A DNA stretch of 64,000 nucleotides from Sepiola atlantica (Eukaryota; Mollusca; Cephalopoda; Sepiida; Sepiolidae): contig OY744516.1 in the NCBI GenBank assembly GCA_963556195.1, positions 34,631,986 to 34,695,985 of the forward strand, read 5' to 3'. Made by a program: the position numbers and the translations under genes. Shown here in pieces: positions 11,964-21,770 of the stretch; within the stretch, counting starts at the first letter, position 1, and each line of letters starts with the position of its first letter. The notes under the pieces are model-generated. The model was given only the letters and a program-made list of their open reading frames with translations. It had not been told where the DNA came from and did no database searches.

Positions 11964-12765
11964 GACAACTACTAGTTATACCCACTTCTTGAACGATGTT
12001 GGTACAGTACTCGAGTACGTTGATTGCCATCTTTACCTAGCTTTTACCGCTTTATAACTAGAATGAAGAAAAATATTTGTGAAATCTTGTGGAAAAAGAA
12101 AATATGTTACTTAATGTTTGCATGAGAGAATAAGTAACTATGATAAATTTCTATGTTCATTTAAAATGTATTTACATATTGTTTTTTTTTTGGCAAAAAA
12201 CATTAGAAATTACGTTTTTAAGCACAAATAATTCACTGTGAGCTAATGCAGAATAGCCTTTGTCTATTTTTTTGTGGTTTATCAGAAAAAGAAAAATTAC
12301 TTAATTAAAAAAAAATAATTGTGTAATGTTTTTTTGTTAATTTCTTTAAATTTATAGCACATGTATCCAGTTACAAAACAAAAATCCTTTAGACAAGTAG
12401 GCAAGTATAAAAAAAATCAGAGTACTACTGCCTTAGTAATGTGGACTCTGCCTGTGCCTTTTTTTGTCAACCAATCACATGTTTCTATTTGTGTACAAAC
12501 AGACAAACTAAAAAAGCACCATGAATTTTTAATGGTATATCGATTTACATGTTGCATTATGGAGGCTTTGAGAGAGACACTTCACCCATGACAATTGATG
12601 CCGAAAACTGCAGAGATCGGATTTGATCTGTCACAGAGGTTAAAGTTCAAATATGAGGTACATGGGAATGCATGGGCGAAAAGCTCGGCTAAAAGTGATA
12701 GGAACCACATATGTTAGATATAATATGCTGGGAGATTTTTTGAAAAGGAGTTTGTAACAAGGCAA
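11964..12765. other. No recognisable gene
   Basis: AT-rich. A 76-codon plus-strand frame at 12361-12591 has no family motif that I recognise and ends in ordinary sequence; I do not call it. Confidence 0.4.
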
Positions 12766-14380
12766 TGCGGCAGTTTTTTATCAGGAAGTTAAGACAGATG
12801 TGAAAAAAAGGTGAGGGCATAAAAACCGCCAATAGTCAAATCCTTATTTCTCTCTCTCCCTCTCTGCTCGAAGCATTTATCCTGGTATAAAATATTTTTA
12901 AAAATACACATATTTTTGGTACAAATATGTCTTCGTATTTACTCATTACCAAGAACCAACAATTCAGGTATTTATCTACCTCCAACAAAGTAAAATGTGA
13001 CACAAGGTCGGAAAGTGGGAATTGATAAGTCAGCATCCTAGCGGAAGAGCACCTGTGACCCTCAAAAAATGCCTGGGCAGCCCTGTCGGCATTCCCCGGT
13101 AGGCCGCCTAACTCCTAACTAACTCCTTCTCAAAGGGTGAGAAGGCAAAGCCTGGGAGGGTGGACCTCCTAGAACTGCACAGGACAGACCCATAAACCGG
13201 TGTAAATCAAGCCCCGAATGCCAAGACGGTACCAGCCTATAGGGTGTAGTATCCATCGGAAGAGATACTACACTTTGATCCTGGCCAAAAGGCCAAGAAG
13301 TTCAACACCAATAAAAAATAACTTCCATTAAGTTCAGATTATTTTAAATATCTCTTCTAAAAGCTCCCAATCATGTCCATGCAATCCATTCTTTATACCA
13401 TAATCACAAATTCAATCAATATTTATTTTTTAAGTATTTAAATTTAGTTAAATTTAAATACTAGTTAAATACTAGTTTAGCTAGTTAAATTCCTGACATG
13501 CTCCGGCAATGAATTCGATAGAGAAATACAAATGTTTATTGGGGGGTGAGCAATCAAGTTGATTATTTCATATACTTTCCATAAGGAAAATCAAGCTAAA
13601 TAAAGATGAAAAAATAATACATGTCTCATAAAACGAAGACTCCTGGACCATTGCAGCAATTCTTATGAAATTTGGAACCGAGGCAAACATTCAAGTCACT
13701 TAGCTAAAACAAAAAGGTCATAATGTTTTGCATAATGAGTTTTAATTTGAAAAAAAGAACAAACAAAACACATTCTGCCATGTCTTAATCTTATATAAGT
13801 AGAAAGAAACTGTCATACAAATTCAAAATCGGTACAAAAAGGCTAGTGATGGCCTAATAGGATTTTCACTGATATTAGAATAACAACGAAAGTTCAGAAA
13901 TAGACGGGCAAGAGAGAGTTTGAAGAAAGAGAGGCTCAACCCTAAAAAACAAGAATGGGAGTGAATGAGACATATGTGAAAAAAATGTGAGGTTTCAAAA
14001 GCTGCCAATAGTTAAAGTAAGTCAGTCTCTCTCTCTCTCTCTCTCTCAGCATTTATCCTGGTCTAATAAAGAATTACATGTATGTTTAGTACAAATATGT
14101 CATTGTGTTTACTCATTGTCAAGAACCAACAATGCAGCACAGACACCCAATGAAGAATCGCCATTAGACAAAGTCTCGACAGCAAAGCAGAAAATAAAAC
14201 TATCAGCCAAAAGACATCTTCAGATTCTCTCATCACATTCACACAAATCGAGAAGAAATTGAAACCAGGATCCAACAATGTTCCAGCACCTTGTTCCAAT
14301 AATTAATTACTCTCTCGGCAAAGAAAGCCTAATGTTTATTGGTGGTGAGTGATCAAGTTGTTTTCTTACTTGGAACCTTT
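12766..14380. repeat. Diverged local repeat pair (12766-12967 / 13500-13570 versus 13965-14380)
   Basis: Words such as 'gccaatagt', 'gcatttatcctggt', 'tacaaatatgtc', 'tttactcatt', 'caagaaccaaca' and 'aatgtttattgg' occur in the same order in both halves. In the first half they are interrupted by the U2-headed element at 12968-13313. This dates that insertion after the duplication of the host repeat and gives an uninterrupted relative for finding its target site. Confidence 0.7.
12968..13313 (-). mobile_element. U2 snRNA-headed SINE-like element, near full length
   Basis: The minus strand begins at 13313 with a close match to the 5' end of U2 snRNA: 'cttcttggccttttggcc' followed by 'aggatcaa' and 'gtgtagtatct'. 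A body follows ('aggaggtccaccctccc', 'aggctttgccttctc', 'taccggggaatgcc') and a tail 'ggaggtagataaa'. The same body and tail recur 5'-truncated at 47584-47790, and a diverged version at 44500-44800. U2 genes are Pol II-transcribed and ~190 nt without this body, so this is a chimera. SINEs with snRNA heads (SINEU) are known in crocodilians; I know of no description from invertebrates. Confidence 0.75.
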
Positions 14381-14459
14381 TTTAACCGCCCATTGTTGTT
14401 ATATTCATTTAAAATTGTTAGTCAAGCATTAAATTATATGACCCCATATTATATACAAA

Positions 14460-14670
14460 ACTAAGAACAAAGTGTAGTATCTGTTCTGATACTACACTTA
14501 ACCTTTTCTGTCCTCAGTCAGTGACGGAGAAATCCTTCTAGACTGAGGCAATTTAAATTTTTGTCCCAATCCAGATGGCTCATTTTGGGGGACCTGTATC
14601 CCCCTCCCCACCACATTAAAAACCAACCTCGTCTAACTCTGCCCTTATGGGGAGGCTAGTAAATAGAAAC
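14460..14670 (+). mobile_element. U2 snRNA-headed SINE-like element, second subfamily
   Basis: Starts with 'acaaagtgtagtatctgttc', which is U2 snRNA from about nucleotide 25 on, followed by 'tgatactacactta', so the U2 stem sequence folds back on itself. The body ('gtcctcagt', 'gaaatccttctagactgagg', 'cccaatccagatggctc') is different from that at 12968-13313 but matches 44290-44490. The tail is 'ggggaggctagtaaataga', the same GGAGG-TAAATA type as the first subfamily, which implies one mobilising partner for both. Confidence 0.65.
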
Positions 14671-14929
14671 TCTTAAACCGTTTAAAGATATTTTCAAAAT
14701 CCACTTACATTTGTCACAGCGTCCATAATGTGGAACGCTACATACTCAATAGGCAGAATCACGAACTATTAAAAAGCTATTTTTTAAATGATTTCAAAAT
14801 GCTTAAATCAGAACAGCATCCACATAAAGTATTAAGTCTAACATTGTAGATACATTCCTATAGATAAAATGAAGCATCTGTCTGCAAAAGACTAACAAAC
14901 TAAATTGGATTCCAACTCCCTAAATTGGT

Positions 14930-15345
14930 GCAACCCTCTACTTAAGAACCAGATACGTCCTAAGATGGAGTACTGTTGACACATCTGGAGAGTACTTTTT
15001 CCTGCCCTGACCCTTGACAGAGTACAAATAGTAATCTAGTGGGGGATATCTTTTCTCTTCTCACAGAAAAGATGTTGCTAGTCTTTCTCTACTCTATCAA
15101 TATTTTCATGGTAGGTGCTCGACTGAGCTCAAATTTCGTATTCTCCTTGTAAAACATTCACAGTAAAAACTCGTCTAGCTACAACCACTATAAATAATTT
15201 TCCTTTTTTCCTCTGTGTATCTGGAGCTAAATGAAACTTCCATGAGGAGAGTTTCTTTCCAAAAACTACTTTTCTGTGGAACAATACCACGGTGCTATTT
15301 CCCAGCTGACTACAAGATGGTTAAATTTCATGTGTGAAAAAATTA
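14930..15345 (+). mobile_element. LINE reverse transcriptase C-terminal tail
   Basis: Plus-strand remnants run in order: a segment like 'RPKMEYC.HIW' (14955), 'LDRVQ' (15007), then KDVASLSLLYQYFHGRCSTE (15073-15130), ending in sequence like 'PADYKMVKFHV'. This is the same domain order as the minus-strand copy at 50600-49930. Several stops and frameshifts; no 5' part. Confidence 0.8.
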
Positions 15346-15458
15346 AAAAACAACTTGTATTCAGGCAGAGGTTTTTTTTCTACAACATGGACTGAGGCTT
15401 AAAATCATTCTTTTCAATTTTACCCGGGCAATGCCAGTATTTAATATAACGGTCACAG

Positions 15459-15605
15459 TGTCTGAATGGTTAAGAATGTTGGATTGGAGTTACTCGGGTC
15501 TAGGGTTCAAATCGTTCAATGGTACAGTTATATAAGCCATACTGATGATTGTTAGTGAACATGAAACTCATGTCTGTGGATAATAAATATTTATTTATAA
15601 AAAAT
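15459..15605 (+). mobile_element. tRNA-headed SINE-like element with hammerhead-like 3' module (family 3)
   Basis: A box-like 'tggttaagaatg' at about 15476 and B box 'ggttcaaatcg' at about 15504 lie ~28 bp apart, as expected for a tRNA-type Pol III promoter. Only ~25 bp after the B box a hammerhead-like fold begins (15537-15579). The tail 'aataaatatttatttataaa' is shared with the element at 60575-60670, although their heads differ. Confidence 0.7.
15537..15579 (+). ncRNA. Hammerhead-ribozyme-like motif, canonical CUGAUGA core (family 3)
   Basis: Helix I CCATA (15537-15541) pairs with TGTGG (15575-15579), one G-U. Core CTGATGA 15542-15548. Helix II TGTT/AACA (15550-15553, 15558-15561) with loop AGTG, flanked by an unpaired T on each side. 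GAA 15563-15565. Helix III AC/GT with TCAT loop. Cleavage triplet GTC ending at 15574. All bases of the conserved core are present; the U-U at the base of helix II, where a G-C is usual, is the only oddity. Confidence 0.72.
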
Positions 15606-15609
15606 AATT

Positions 15610-15735
15610 AGATATGTATATATAATGTAAATTATGGAAATAATATTCCGTGATGGAAAATGAAAAAAGAAAATTATTAAAATATTCATCAACGTTTCGT
15701 CTTTATTTCAAGACTTTCTCAAGATGATTGATTAG
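15610..15735 (-). mobile_element. Family-5 repeat with degenerate hammerhead-like fold
   Basis: On the minus strand the fold at 15686-15727 has helix I TCATC/GATGA, helix II GTCTT/AAGAC, GAA, ACGT, T. The core strand reads TTGAGAA where CTGANGA is needed, so two essential positions are changed. The downstream sequence ('ttccatcacgga') matches that after the motif at 48728-48770, which identifies the family. Confidence 0.55.
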
Positions 15736-16305
15736 AAGAAAAAACATACAAGCACAATATTTGAAGATATGAGGTGCGTTTGTCACGTGAAAAGAATATT
15801 TCCCTCCCTCCTTCTCTCTGTCTCTATATGTGCTTATTATGCCCAATTAAAAATGATTTTTAGAACATAATCTTATATTGGCATGTAGCCTGATTATTCG
15901 GTTTCAATTCACAGCTGCTTTATGAAATATTTTTCTAGTTTTTCAAATATTATTTAATGTGATGTTTTATTTGTATAAACACTAGGAAAAATTAATCCGG
16001 GTGGCTTTTAATATAATTTTAGAAATGTACCAATTTCTCAGTTATAACAAATAGGACCATTTGGTAATTTTCATTTCATTTTGTAGATAGTTTGAAAGTA
16101 GAATTAAGTGAAGATGGGGGGGGGGGGGACATTTTTAACCATGCCTTTTCAACAAGTTATTAAAAAAATATGATCCTCCTCTGCCTTACAAACCATGAAA
16201 TGTAAATGAAAATCTATTTTATTTACATCAAATTAACATGACAAACGAACCCACGGACACACTTTTAAACAGATATATATATATATATTTATATATATAT
16301 ATATA

Positions 16306-16764
16306 CGAGGCCTGTCTAAAAAGTATCCGACCTTAGGCCAGAAAAAATATTTCAAATACGTGACGGGGTTGAGAATGGTGTTCATCTCCGCAGTCGCGTT
16401 AGATTCAGCAGGTGTTTGGAGAAGATGCGATGGGTGTAACACAAATTAAAGAGTCGTTCAACTGATTCAAAAATGGCCGCACATCAGCAGAGAGTGACCA
16501 GCGTTCTGACAGACCTCAAACTGCTCAGAGTGTAGCTGTTGTTGAAAGGGTGCAAAAAAAAAGATAATGCGGAACGCGACGGCAGAGATGAACACCATTC
16601 CAAAAGAATACTTCCAGAGGTGTTTCCGGTAGTGGATGGATCGGTTGGCTAAGTGTATGCAAGCACAAGGGGCCTACTTTGAAGGGAATTCGGGTCCCAA
16701 CCCCGTCACGTATTTGAAATATTTTTTTCTGGCCTAAGGTCGGATACTTTTTAAACAGGCCTCG
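16306..16764 (+). mobile_element. Internally deleted Tc1/mariner element with TA target duplication
   Basis: Terminal inverted repeats of about 65 bp begin CGAGGCCTGTCTAAAAAGTA and end in its inverse, flanked by TA on both sides (16304-16305, 16765-16766). Inside, plus-strand remnants read SDQRSDRPQTAQSVAVVERV, the 'GRP...V..V' link after the helix-turn-helix, and later FQRCFRQWMDRLAKCMQ then GAYFEG, the C-terminal end of mariner transposases. The catalytic DDD part is missing, so it is a 459-bp non-autonomous copy. It landed in a (TA)n tract. Confidence 0.92.
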
Positions 16765-17139
16765 TATATATATATATATATATATATAGCAATAGATAAA
16801 CGTTTTTTATCGTTTTATTAATTTGCATACACCTTAAATACAATTTTCACTGTTATCTACTGTATCGATAGCAAACGAACTTCCTGCCTGGATAACTTTT
16901 TTCGCTTTTCGACCACCATTCACCACTTGGATTATTCTTTAATCAACATCTTGGATGTCTTGCCTTGAGCTATTTTAGACTTGTTGACTTGGATGAATTG
17001 TATATTTTTACTGAATAGTATGTTTTGGGCCGATATATTTGATGTTTTATATACCTTTATGTATTTTTCTATATATATTTTTTTTATATATTTTCAAAGT
17101 TTAATTTTTATTACCTGCAGTAATGTCAATGTGGTAATG

Positions 17140-17185
17140 GTCCTCTGAGGAGGAGATTTTCTTTGAAAACTCATGAGTTAAGGAC
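17140..17185 (+). ncRNA. Hammerhead-ribozyme-like motif with 12-nt palindromic helix III
   Basis: Helix I GTCCT (17140-17144) pairs with AGGAC (17181-17185). Core CTGAGGA 17145-17151. Helix II GGAGA/TCTTT (two G-U) with TTT loop, 17152-17164. GAA 17165-17167. Then AACTCATGAGTT, a perfect palindrome, so helix III would form best between two RNA copies. Cleavage base A at 17180, triplet TTA. There is no extra base in the core. No tRNA-type head is visible upstream. Confidence 0.68.
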
Positions 17186-17357
17186 TTTAAAGAACTTTGC
17201 TTGAACATTGAATTCTAATAAAATTTGATTCACACCTTATTTTATTCTTTCACTTCATCTATTGCTATTAATGCTCTATCCAGTATATTGAGCTTTATTT
17301 TTGTCCGTATGTTCACTAATTAAAGATATTAGTTGCCTCATATCTTTTGTTGTATTA

Positions 17358-17361
<4 letters not shown>

Positions 17362-17401
<40 letters not shown>
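17362..17401. repeat. (TA)n microsatellite
   Basis: About 20 TA units. Similar tracts occur at 19447-19480, 22888-22912, 46436-46468, 48836-48861, 49336-49361, 60684-60731, 61884-61903 and 62089-62114. Confidence 0.95.
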
Positions 17402-17402
<1 letters not shown>

Positions 17403-17464
17403 GTTTAGAAGTGTGTCCATGGGTTCGTTTGTCATCTTAATTTGATGTAAATAAAACACATTTG

Positions 17465-17590
17465 GCCATTTCGAATTCCGTGCAGATTCCCGAGTTCAAC
17501 AAGATACACCTGAAGAAGGTCAGAAGTTATATCGACCGAAACGTTGTGAGAATAAGATTCAAGATAACAGTAATCCAAATTATCCAAATA
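17465..17590 (+). mobile_element. Family-1 SINE-like element, 5'-truncated, with hammerhead-like fold at 17507-17548
   Basis: Begins near 'tcgaattccgtgcagattc' and carries CAC, CTGAAGA, A, helix II GGTC/GACC, GAA, ACGT, T, GTG, then the family tail to 'ccaaat'. Helix II differs from that at 47941 by paired changes (GGTC/GACC against GGTCG/CGGCC), consistent with selection or descent from a folding ancestor. The extra A and a 3-bp helix I are as in other family-1 copies. Confidence 0.65.
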
Positions 17591-18039
17591 TTGATGTATT
17601 CAGTGGTTTACTTCTGAGACGAGTATTCTGAATAACATAAAATTAAATAAGTAAAAATAGAAAAGTGCTGTAAAAATTCTTGCTCTTTTCCACAAACGAT
17701 TGTTTGGCCTTTTATTTGATAAGTTAAGAGAAAATTCAAAGTCGTCTCAATAAGGGTTAAATTTGTCAAAATATTTATTGACAGATGACACAATCAAACT
17801 TTTCCTCCGATTCAAATACATAGATAGCCAAGAGAGAAATGGATGACATGTTCAGTTAATTATGAACTACAGCTTATTAGAACAATTAAAACAGATTTTG
17901 TTTTTCTAAACAATTCAGTCCTCAAACTAAGGTATATTTTAGCATGAATTTTGTGTTATTCAAGTATATAAGAAAAAGCTTTACGGAAAAAAATCGTTGA
18001 TTAACTCATACTTTTTTCTTGTTTTTTTTTTTTGAAGTT

Positions 18040-18475
18040 CACCCCAAACAAGGCACAATGCCACTGAAACGTAGGAGGCTAATGTGAATTAAGGGAATCC
18101 ATATATGAGGAGTTTTGCAGTGAGATGCTTGTTCACATTACATTTAAATGTCTGCATGTTAGTACGGTCAGGGAAACAGGGAGGGAATTCCAAAGCCTAG
18201 CAGTTCGAGGAAAGAAACTATTAGAGTAGAAAGCTCTTTGGCATTTGGGGACCTCAACAGTGAAGGGGTGGGATCTTGCTGACTGACTGGTTGATCAGAG
18301 GTATTTACGTAGAGGGGGCACCAGTGCAGCACATTTCATTAAAGTACTTATAAAACAAGCACAGAGATGCAACATTACTCTGATGGGACAGAGGCTGGAG
18401 TATGCTTGATAGTGAGGGGGCCTATTAGATTAGAATTTAGTAGAATAATAAATATAGGCAACAAAAACAAATCTC
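18040..18475 (-). mobile_element. LINE reverse transcriptase C-terminal tail and 3' UTR
   Basis: Minus-strand remnants include LSSILQPLSHQSNVASLCLF, then 'YKYFNEMC', 'FKCNVNKHL' and the 3' end 'gccttgtttggggtgaa' (inverse at 18045). It parallels 49930-50600 throughout and is the same family. Stops in the SFLL segment show it is dead. The oligo-T at 18023-18034 on the plus strand would be the poly(A)-like 3' end. Confidence 0.82.
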
Positions 18476-18777
18476 TCAAAATCGAGACGGAACCAAACTG
18501 AGACAGCAGATCTTAAATGAAAGGCTCAATATCCCATTGGATAGATCTATATCAATAATAAATGATAAGTGCATTTTATTATGATTATATAAATATATAT
18601 ATAGTGTGTGTATATAGGCAGCATTCTTTCATTTAAGCAAACATTGTTAAAGATAACAGAATCCATCCAAAAATTGAAGAAAAAAAAAAGGTATAATTAA
18701 TACTTTTTTTTTTCTGGGATTTTTTTAACCATCTTTTTTTGTGTTGAAATCAAAAAAATTAATGTATGTTCCATATG

Positions 18778-18823
18778 TATCACAAACGTTTTCGATTCTT
18801 CGTTGAATCATGTTCAGGTGACA
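18778..18823 (-). ncRNA. Hammerhead-like motif with a changed core base
   Basis: Minus strand: helix I TGTCAC/GTGATA (6 pairs, one G-U), CTGAACA, T, helix II GATTC/GAATC (5 perfect pairs), GAA, palindrome AACGTT, T. The fold is well preserved, but position 8 is C instead of the G that acts in catalysis, so this copy should be inactive. Confidence 0.6.
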
Positions 18824-19287
18824 AAAAGAAATAAACAAAGAAGATAGGGAAAAGAAGAGAATTTCAAAAGACAGCCGAAAAAACGCACATGTGAAGTCAG
18901 TCAGACAACAAAAGAACGAACTTGCATAATTCCAGGAAAGACTTTAATAATTCAAATTCCGGGACGTTAGAATTAGAGTCACAGGATAAAATTGTATTAC
19001 GTTAAGTATTTTAAAATGTTGTTACCGGTTTCATATGTAATGTTATTAATTGATTATTATTAATTTCTCACTTTATTAAAAAACGGCAACCTACAATTAA
19101 TAACATACATTATACAGATATATATATAGCATGAAAATATACTTATGACAAGAAAGTTACACATAAATGTTTGTTTCCCCGGGGAAAATAATCAGGCTAA
19201 TTGCATAGATCTATGTCTTGCAGTTGCTTTTTATATCAATATATATAAAAGCAACCGTTAAACAATTAGTTTGATTTCCCCTGAGAA

Positions 19288-19412
19288 CGAAGCGTAAACG
19301 TTTCTGTGTAGCTTACTTGCTATATTTTCATACTACTATTACTAATCTAAACGTTTCTGTGTAGCTTACTTGCGAGAAGTATATTTTCATACTACTACTA
19401 CTAATCTCTAAG
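19288..19412. repeat. Tandem duplication, ~64-68 bp x2
   Basis: 'aaacgtttctgtgtagcttacttgc' followed by 'tatattttcatactacta' occurs twice in succession; the second copy has a 7-bp insertion 'gagaagt'. Confidence 0.9.
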
Positions 19413-19447
19413 TAAATACTGAAAACATGTGTAATATATTGTATTAT

Positions 19448-19490
<43 letters not shown>

Positions 19491-20207
19491 ATATATATAT
19501 ACATACATGTACATATTACTATCTTACACACAATCTATATAAATAAATTTTTTCATTTAATATTTTCAAAAAATGATTAAAATTATTTACTAACCTTAGT
19601 TTAAGCACAAGGCTACAAATATGAAGCAGACAGTTAGGACCAAATTCACAAATCAATAATTCTGATCCGTCAGACTTCACCAACCTGTGTATATCAACTA
19701 AAAAGTAAATACCAATCATGAACATTGTTTTATATACGCTGTATGAAAACCTCGCAACAAACAAAAGTATCATCCAATCAGCTTGCTACAAACATTTGCA
19801 TCAGCCAATGGGCTATCTTGATTGTGATAGAACAATATGGTTACTAAATTGAATAGCAGACATTTTATCATTTCATTAAAGCTGGCATTTAACAATATAT
19901 TGTTATGACAAATTTACAAGAATTTTCAGTCGTTAAAAATAAATGACTATATACAATGCCGCTGCTAGAGGCTCTGCCCTTTCTCCTCAATAAGACCTCC
20001 CACTATGAAACTACTCTTTGTAAATAAACCAATTTTCTTTTAATCAATTTCCAAAAGCAAGAATTATTCAATTTTAATGTATTTTCCATCACTTATTTAA
20101 TAAATTCTATAGTTTATAAGGAATATAAGTTTTCCAATTTCACATCATAGCAATTTTCAAAAGTGTAAAATTCTAAGAGAGAATTTAAGTTTGAGACAGA
20201 TTAACAG
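19413..20207. other. AT-rich stretch with (TA)n; no gene
   Basis: 20050-20165 shares words with 26110-26240 ('aaattctata', 'tttataaggaata', 'catagc'), so an old dispersed repeat is present. The minus-strand frames at 19328-19773 are low-complexity or lack motifs. Confidence 0.45.
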
Positions 20208-20475
20208 ATATTTTTTATGCTGTTACTACCAAAAGTGTCTGTGCATATTTTTTATGCTGTTACTACCAAACGTGTCTGTACATATTTTTTATGCTGTTAC
20301 TACCAAAAGTGTCTGTACATATTTTTTATGCTGTTATTACCAAACGTGTCTGTACATATTTTTTATGCTGTTACTACCAAAAGTGTCTGTACATATTTTT
20401 TATGCTGTTACTACCAAAAGTGTCTGTACATATTTTTTATGCTGTTACTACCAAAAGTGTCTGTACATATTTTTT
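20208..20475. repeat. Minisatellite, 37-bp unit x ~7
   Basis: Near-identical units of ATTTTTTATGCTGTTACTAC plus CAAAAGTGTCTGTACAT, with an A/C alternation (CCAAAAG / CCAAACG) marking alternate units near the left end. Because 37 is not a multiple of 3, the frame rotates and all three plus frames stay open, producing three overlapping spurious ORFs. Confidence 0.97.
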
Positions 20476-20914
20476 CCGACAACATTTTATGCAAAAGATA
20501 AAGATAAAATAAAACTCAGAAGGCCTCCAGAGAGAGTTTCTGAAATCATCTCTTCCAAGAGATTTGGAATTTGTATCTAGTTTGTTTTGCGAGACCAAAA
20601 TGTTTACACCCATTTCAAGTGACATAACTTGAATGATTCATACAGATTTCACCACATCCAAATAATTGATTATGTTTGAATGTTGTGCCACTAAAGTTAT
20701 TACATTTCAGTATTGCATCTACACCGATAAGCGCAAACGTTTACGTCTTGATACTACATCGTTATTTATGATTAGATCCGAAGTAAATCTCAGACAGAGG
20801 TTCACATACATCCCATAATAATAATGAAAGAAACCTTGAGTATGCCTGTAACCTCGCGCTCATAAAACAGTCAATTTCAAATTCCTGCTTCTTTAACACC
20901 ATTTTTTTTTTTTA

Positions 20915-21062
20915 CTAATGAGTCATCACTTATCAAGGCTAAAAGCCACTAAAGGATAAGGGTTAATGAGATGGATGTATTGTCGGTGATGAAGAATATG
21001 ATGAGAGGATTGAAAATGATTAATGGAATGAACAAAGTTTGATTACTTATCTCAACAAAACC
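20915..21062 (-). mobile_element. LINE 3' UTR fragment
   Basis: 'actaatgagtcatcacttatcaagg' and 'gattaatggaatgaacaaa' match the tails at 90-220 and 62575-62995. Only the non-coding 3' end is present. Confidence 0.7.
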
Positions 21063-21334
21063 TCATTAAATTGGATACAATCGTCAAAAATACACAAAAA
21101 TTCTCTTTCTATAAAAAGTGAGAAGAGTACTAATTGTTATAATAGCAATTATTAAAATAGACTAGACAACTCGTGACTTACTGAGTCGACGTTGGTAGAT
21201 TTGATGTTCTCAACCGATTGTGAAGGTAAATAGATACCTTAAAAGTACATTTGCTAGTTTATGGAACATGTATTAGATCTGAAGAAACTGAATGATTATT
21301 TACAAAACATTATTATTTACAGTATTTTTTTTAC

Positions 21335-21770
21335 ATCAGGCAGGTGTATGCAGTGTGATAATATATGGAAATGAAACCTTGCCAGTGAGGGTTGAAGACA
21401 TGGAGAGAAATGATATGAGAATGATACAATGAATGTGTAATGAGTCTTAGATCTGATAACCTCAGAGGAAGATTAAATCTAGGCAGTATAGGGAGATGTG
21501 TGCAGAATAGAAGAGTTGTATGGCCATTGGTCACATTGAAAGAATGGATGAAAGTTCTTGGGTTTGTAGATATAGAACAGTTGAGGTAGCAGGGTCAGTT
21601 CATAGAGAAAAACCAAGGAAAACAAGAGAGGATGATAAGTGATAAACATGAACTTGACAGAAAGAAGGATAAATAAAGACTTGGACAGAGATATGTTTAT
21701 TTCTTAAAGCCGTCCAACACATGTCAGCATGTAAAAATGGACGTTAAACCGAATATGACAATGATTTTAT
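21335..21770 (+). mobile_element. RTE/CR1-like LINE tail (GHVERMD type) with 3' UTR
   Basis: Plus-strand remnants: 'YGNETLPVRVEDMERNDMR', 'SDNLRGRLNLGSIGRC' in a second frame, then 'IERMDESSWVCRYRTVEVAG'. This is the C-terminal domain ending many LINE polyproteins ('RLRWFGHVERMD'). The 3' UTR 'gtccaacacatgtcagcatg' follows. The same family lies at 26540-27165 and 52240-52885, in the same orientation. Confidence 0.82.

Larger units (their letters stand above)
16205..17462. repeat. Inverted repeat pair with (TA)n tracts at the inner ends
   Basis: About 60 bp at 16205-16272 ('gacaaacgaacccacggacac') reappear inverted at 17400-17460. Each arm leads inward into a (TA)n tract, at 16273-16305 and 17362-17401. 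The mariner MITE sits at the left tract. Such an arrangement could be a decayed foldback element or an inverted duplication. Confidence 0.75.

Noticed and set aside
13255..13313. U2 snRNA gene
   Set aside because: Only the first part of U2 is present, joined to an unrelated repeated body; no Sm site or 3' stem-loops.
19262..19310. CTGAGAACGAAGCG... near a palindromic AAACGTTT as a hammerhead
   Set aside because: Core strand lacks CUGANGA and no helix I could be found.
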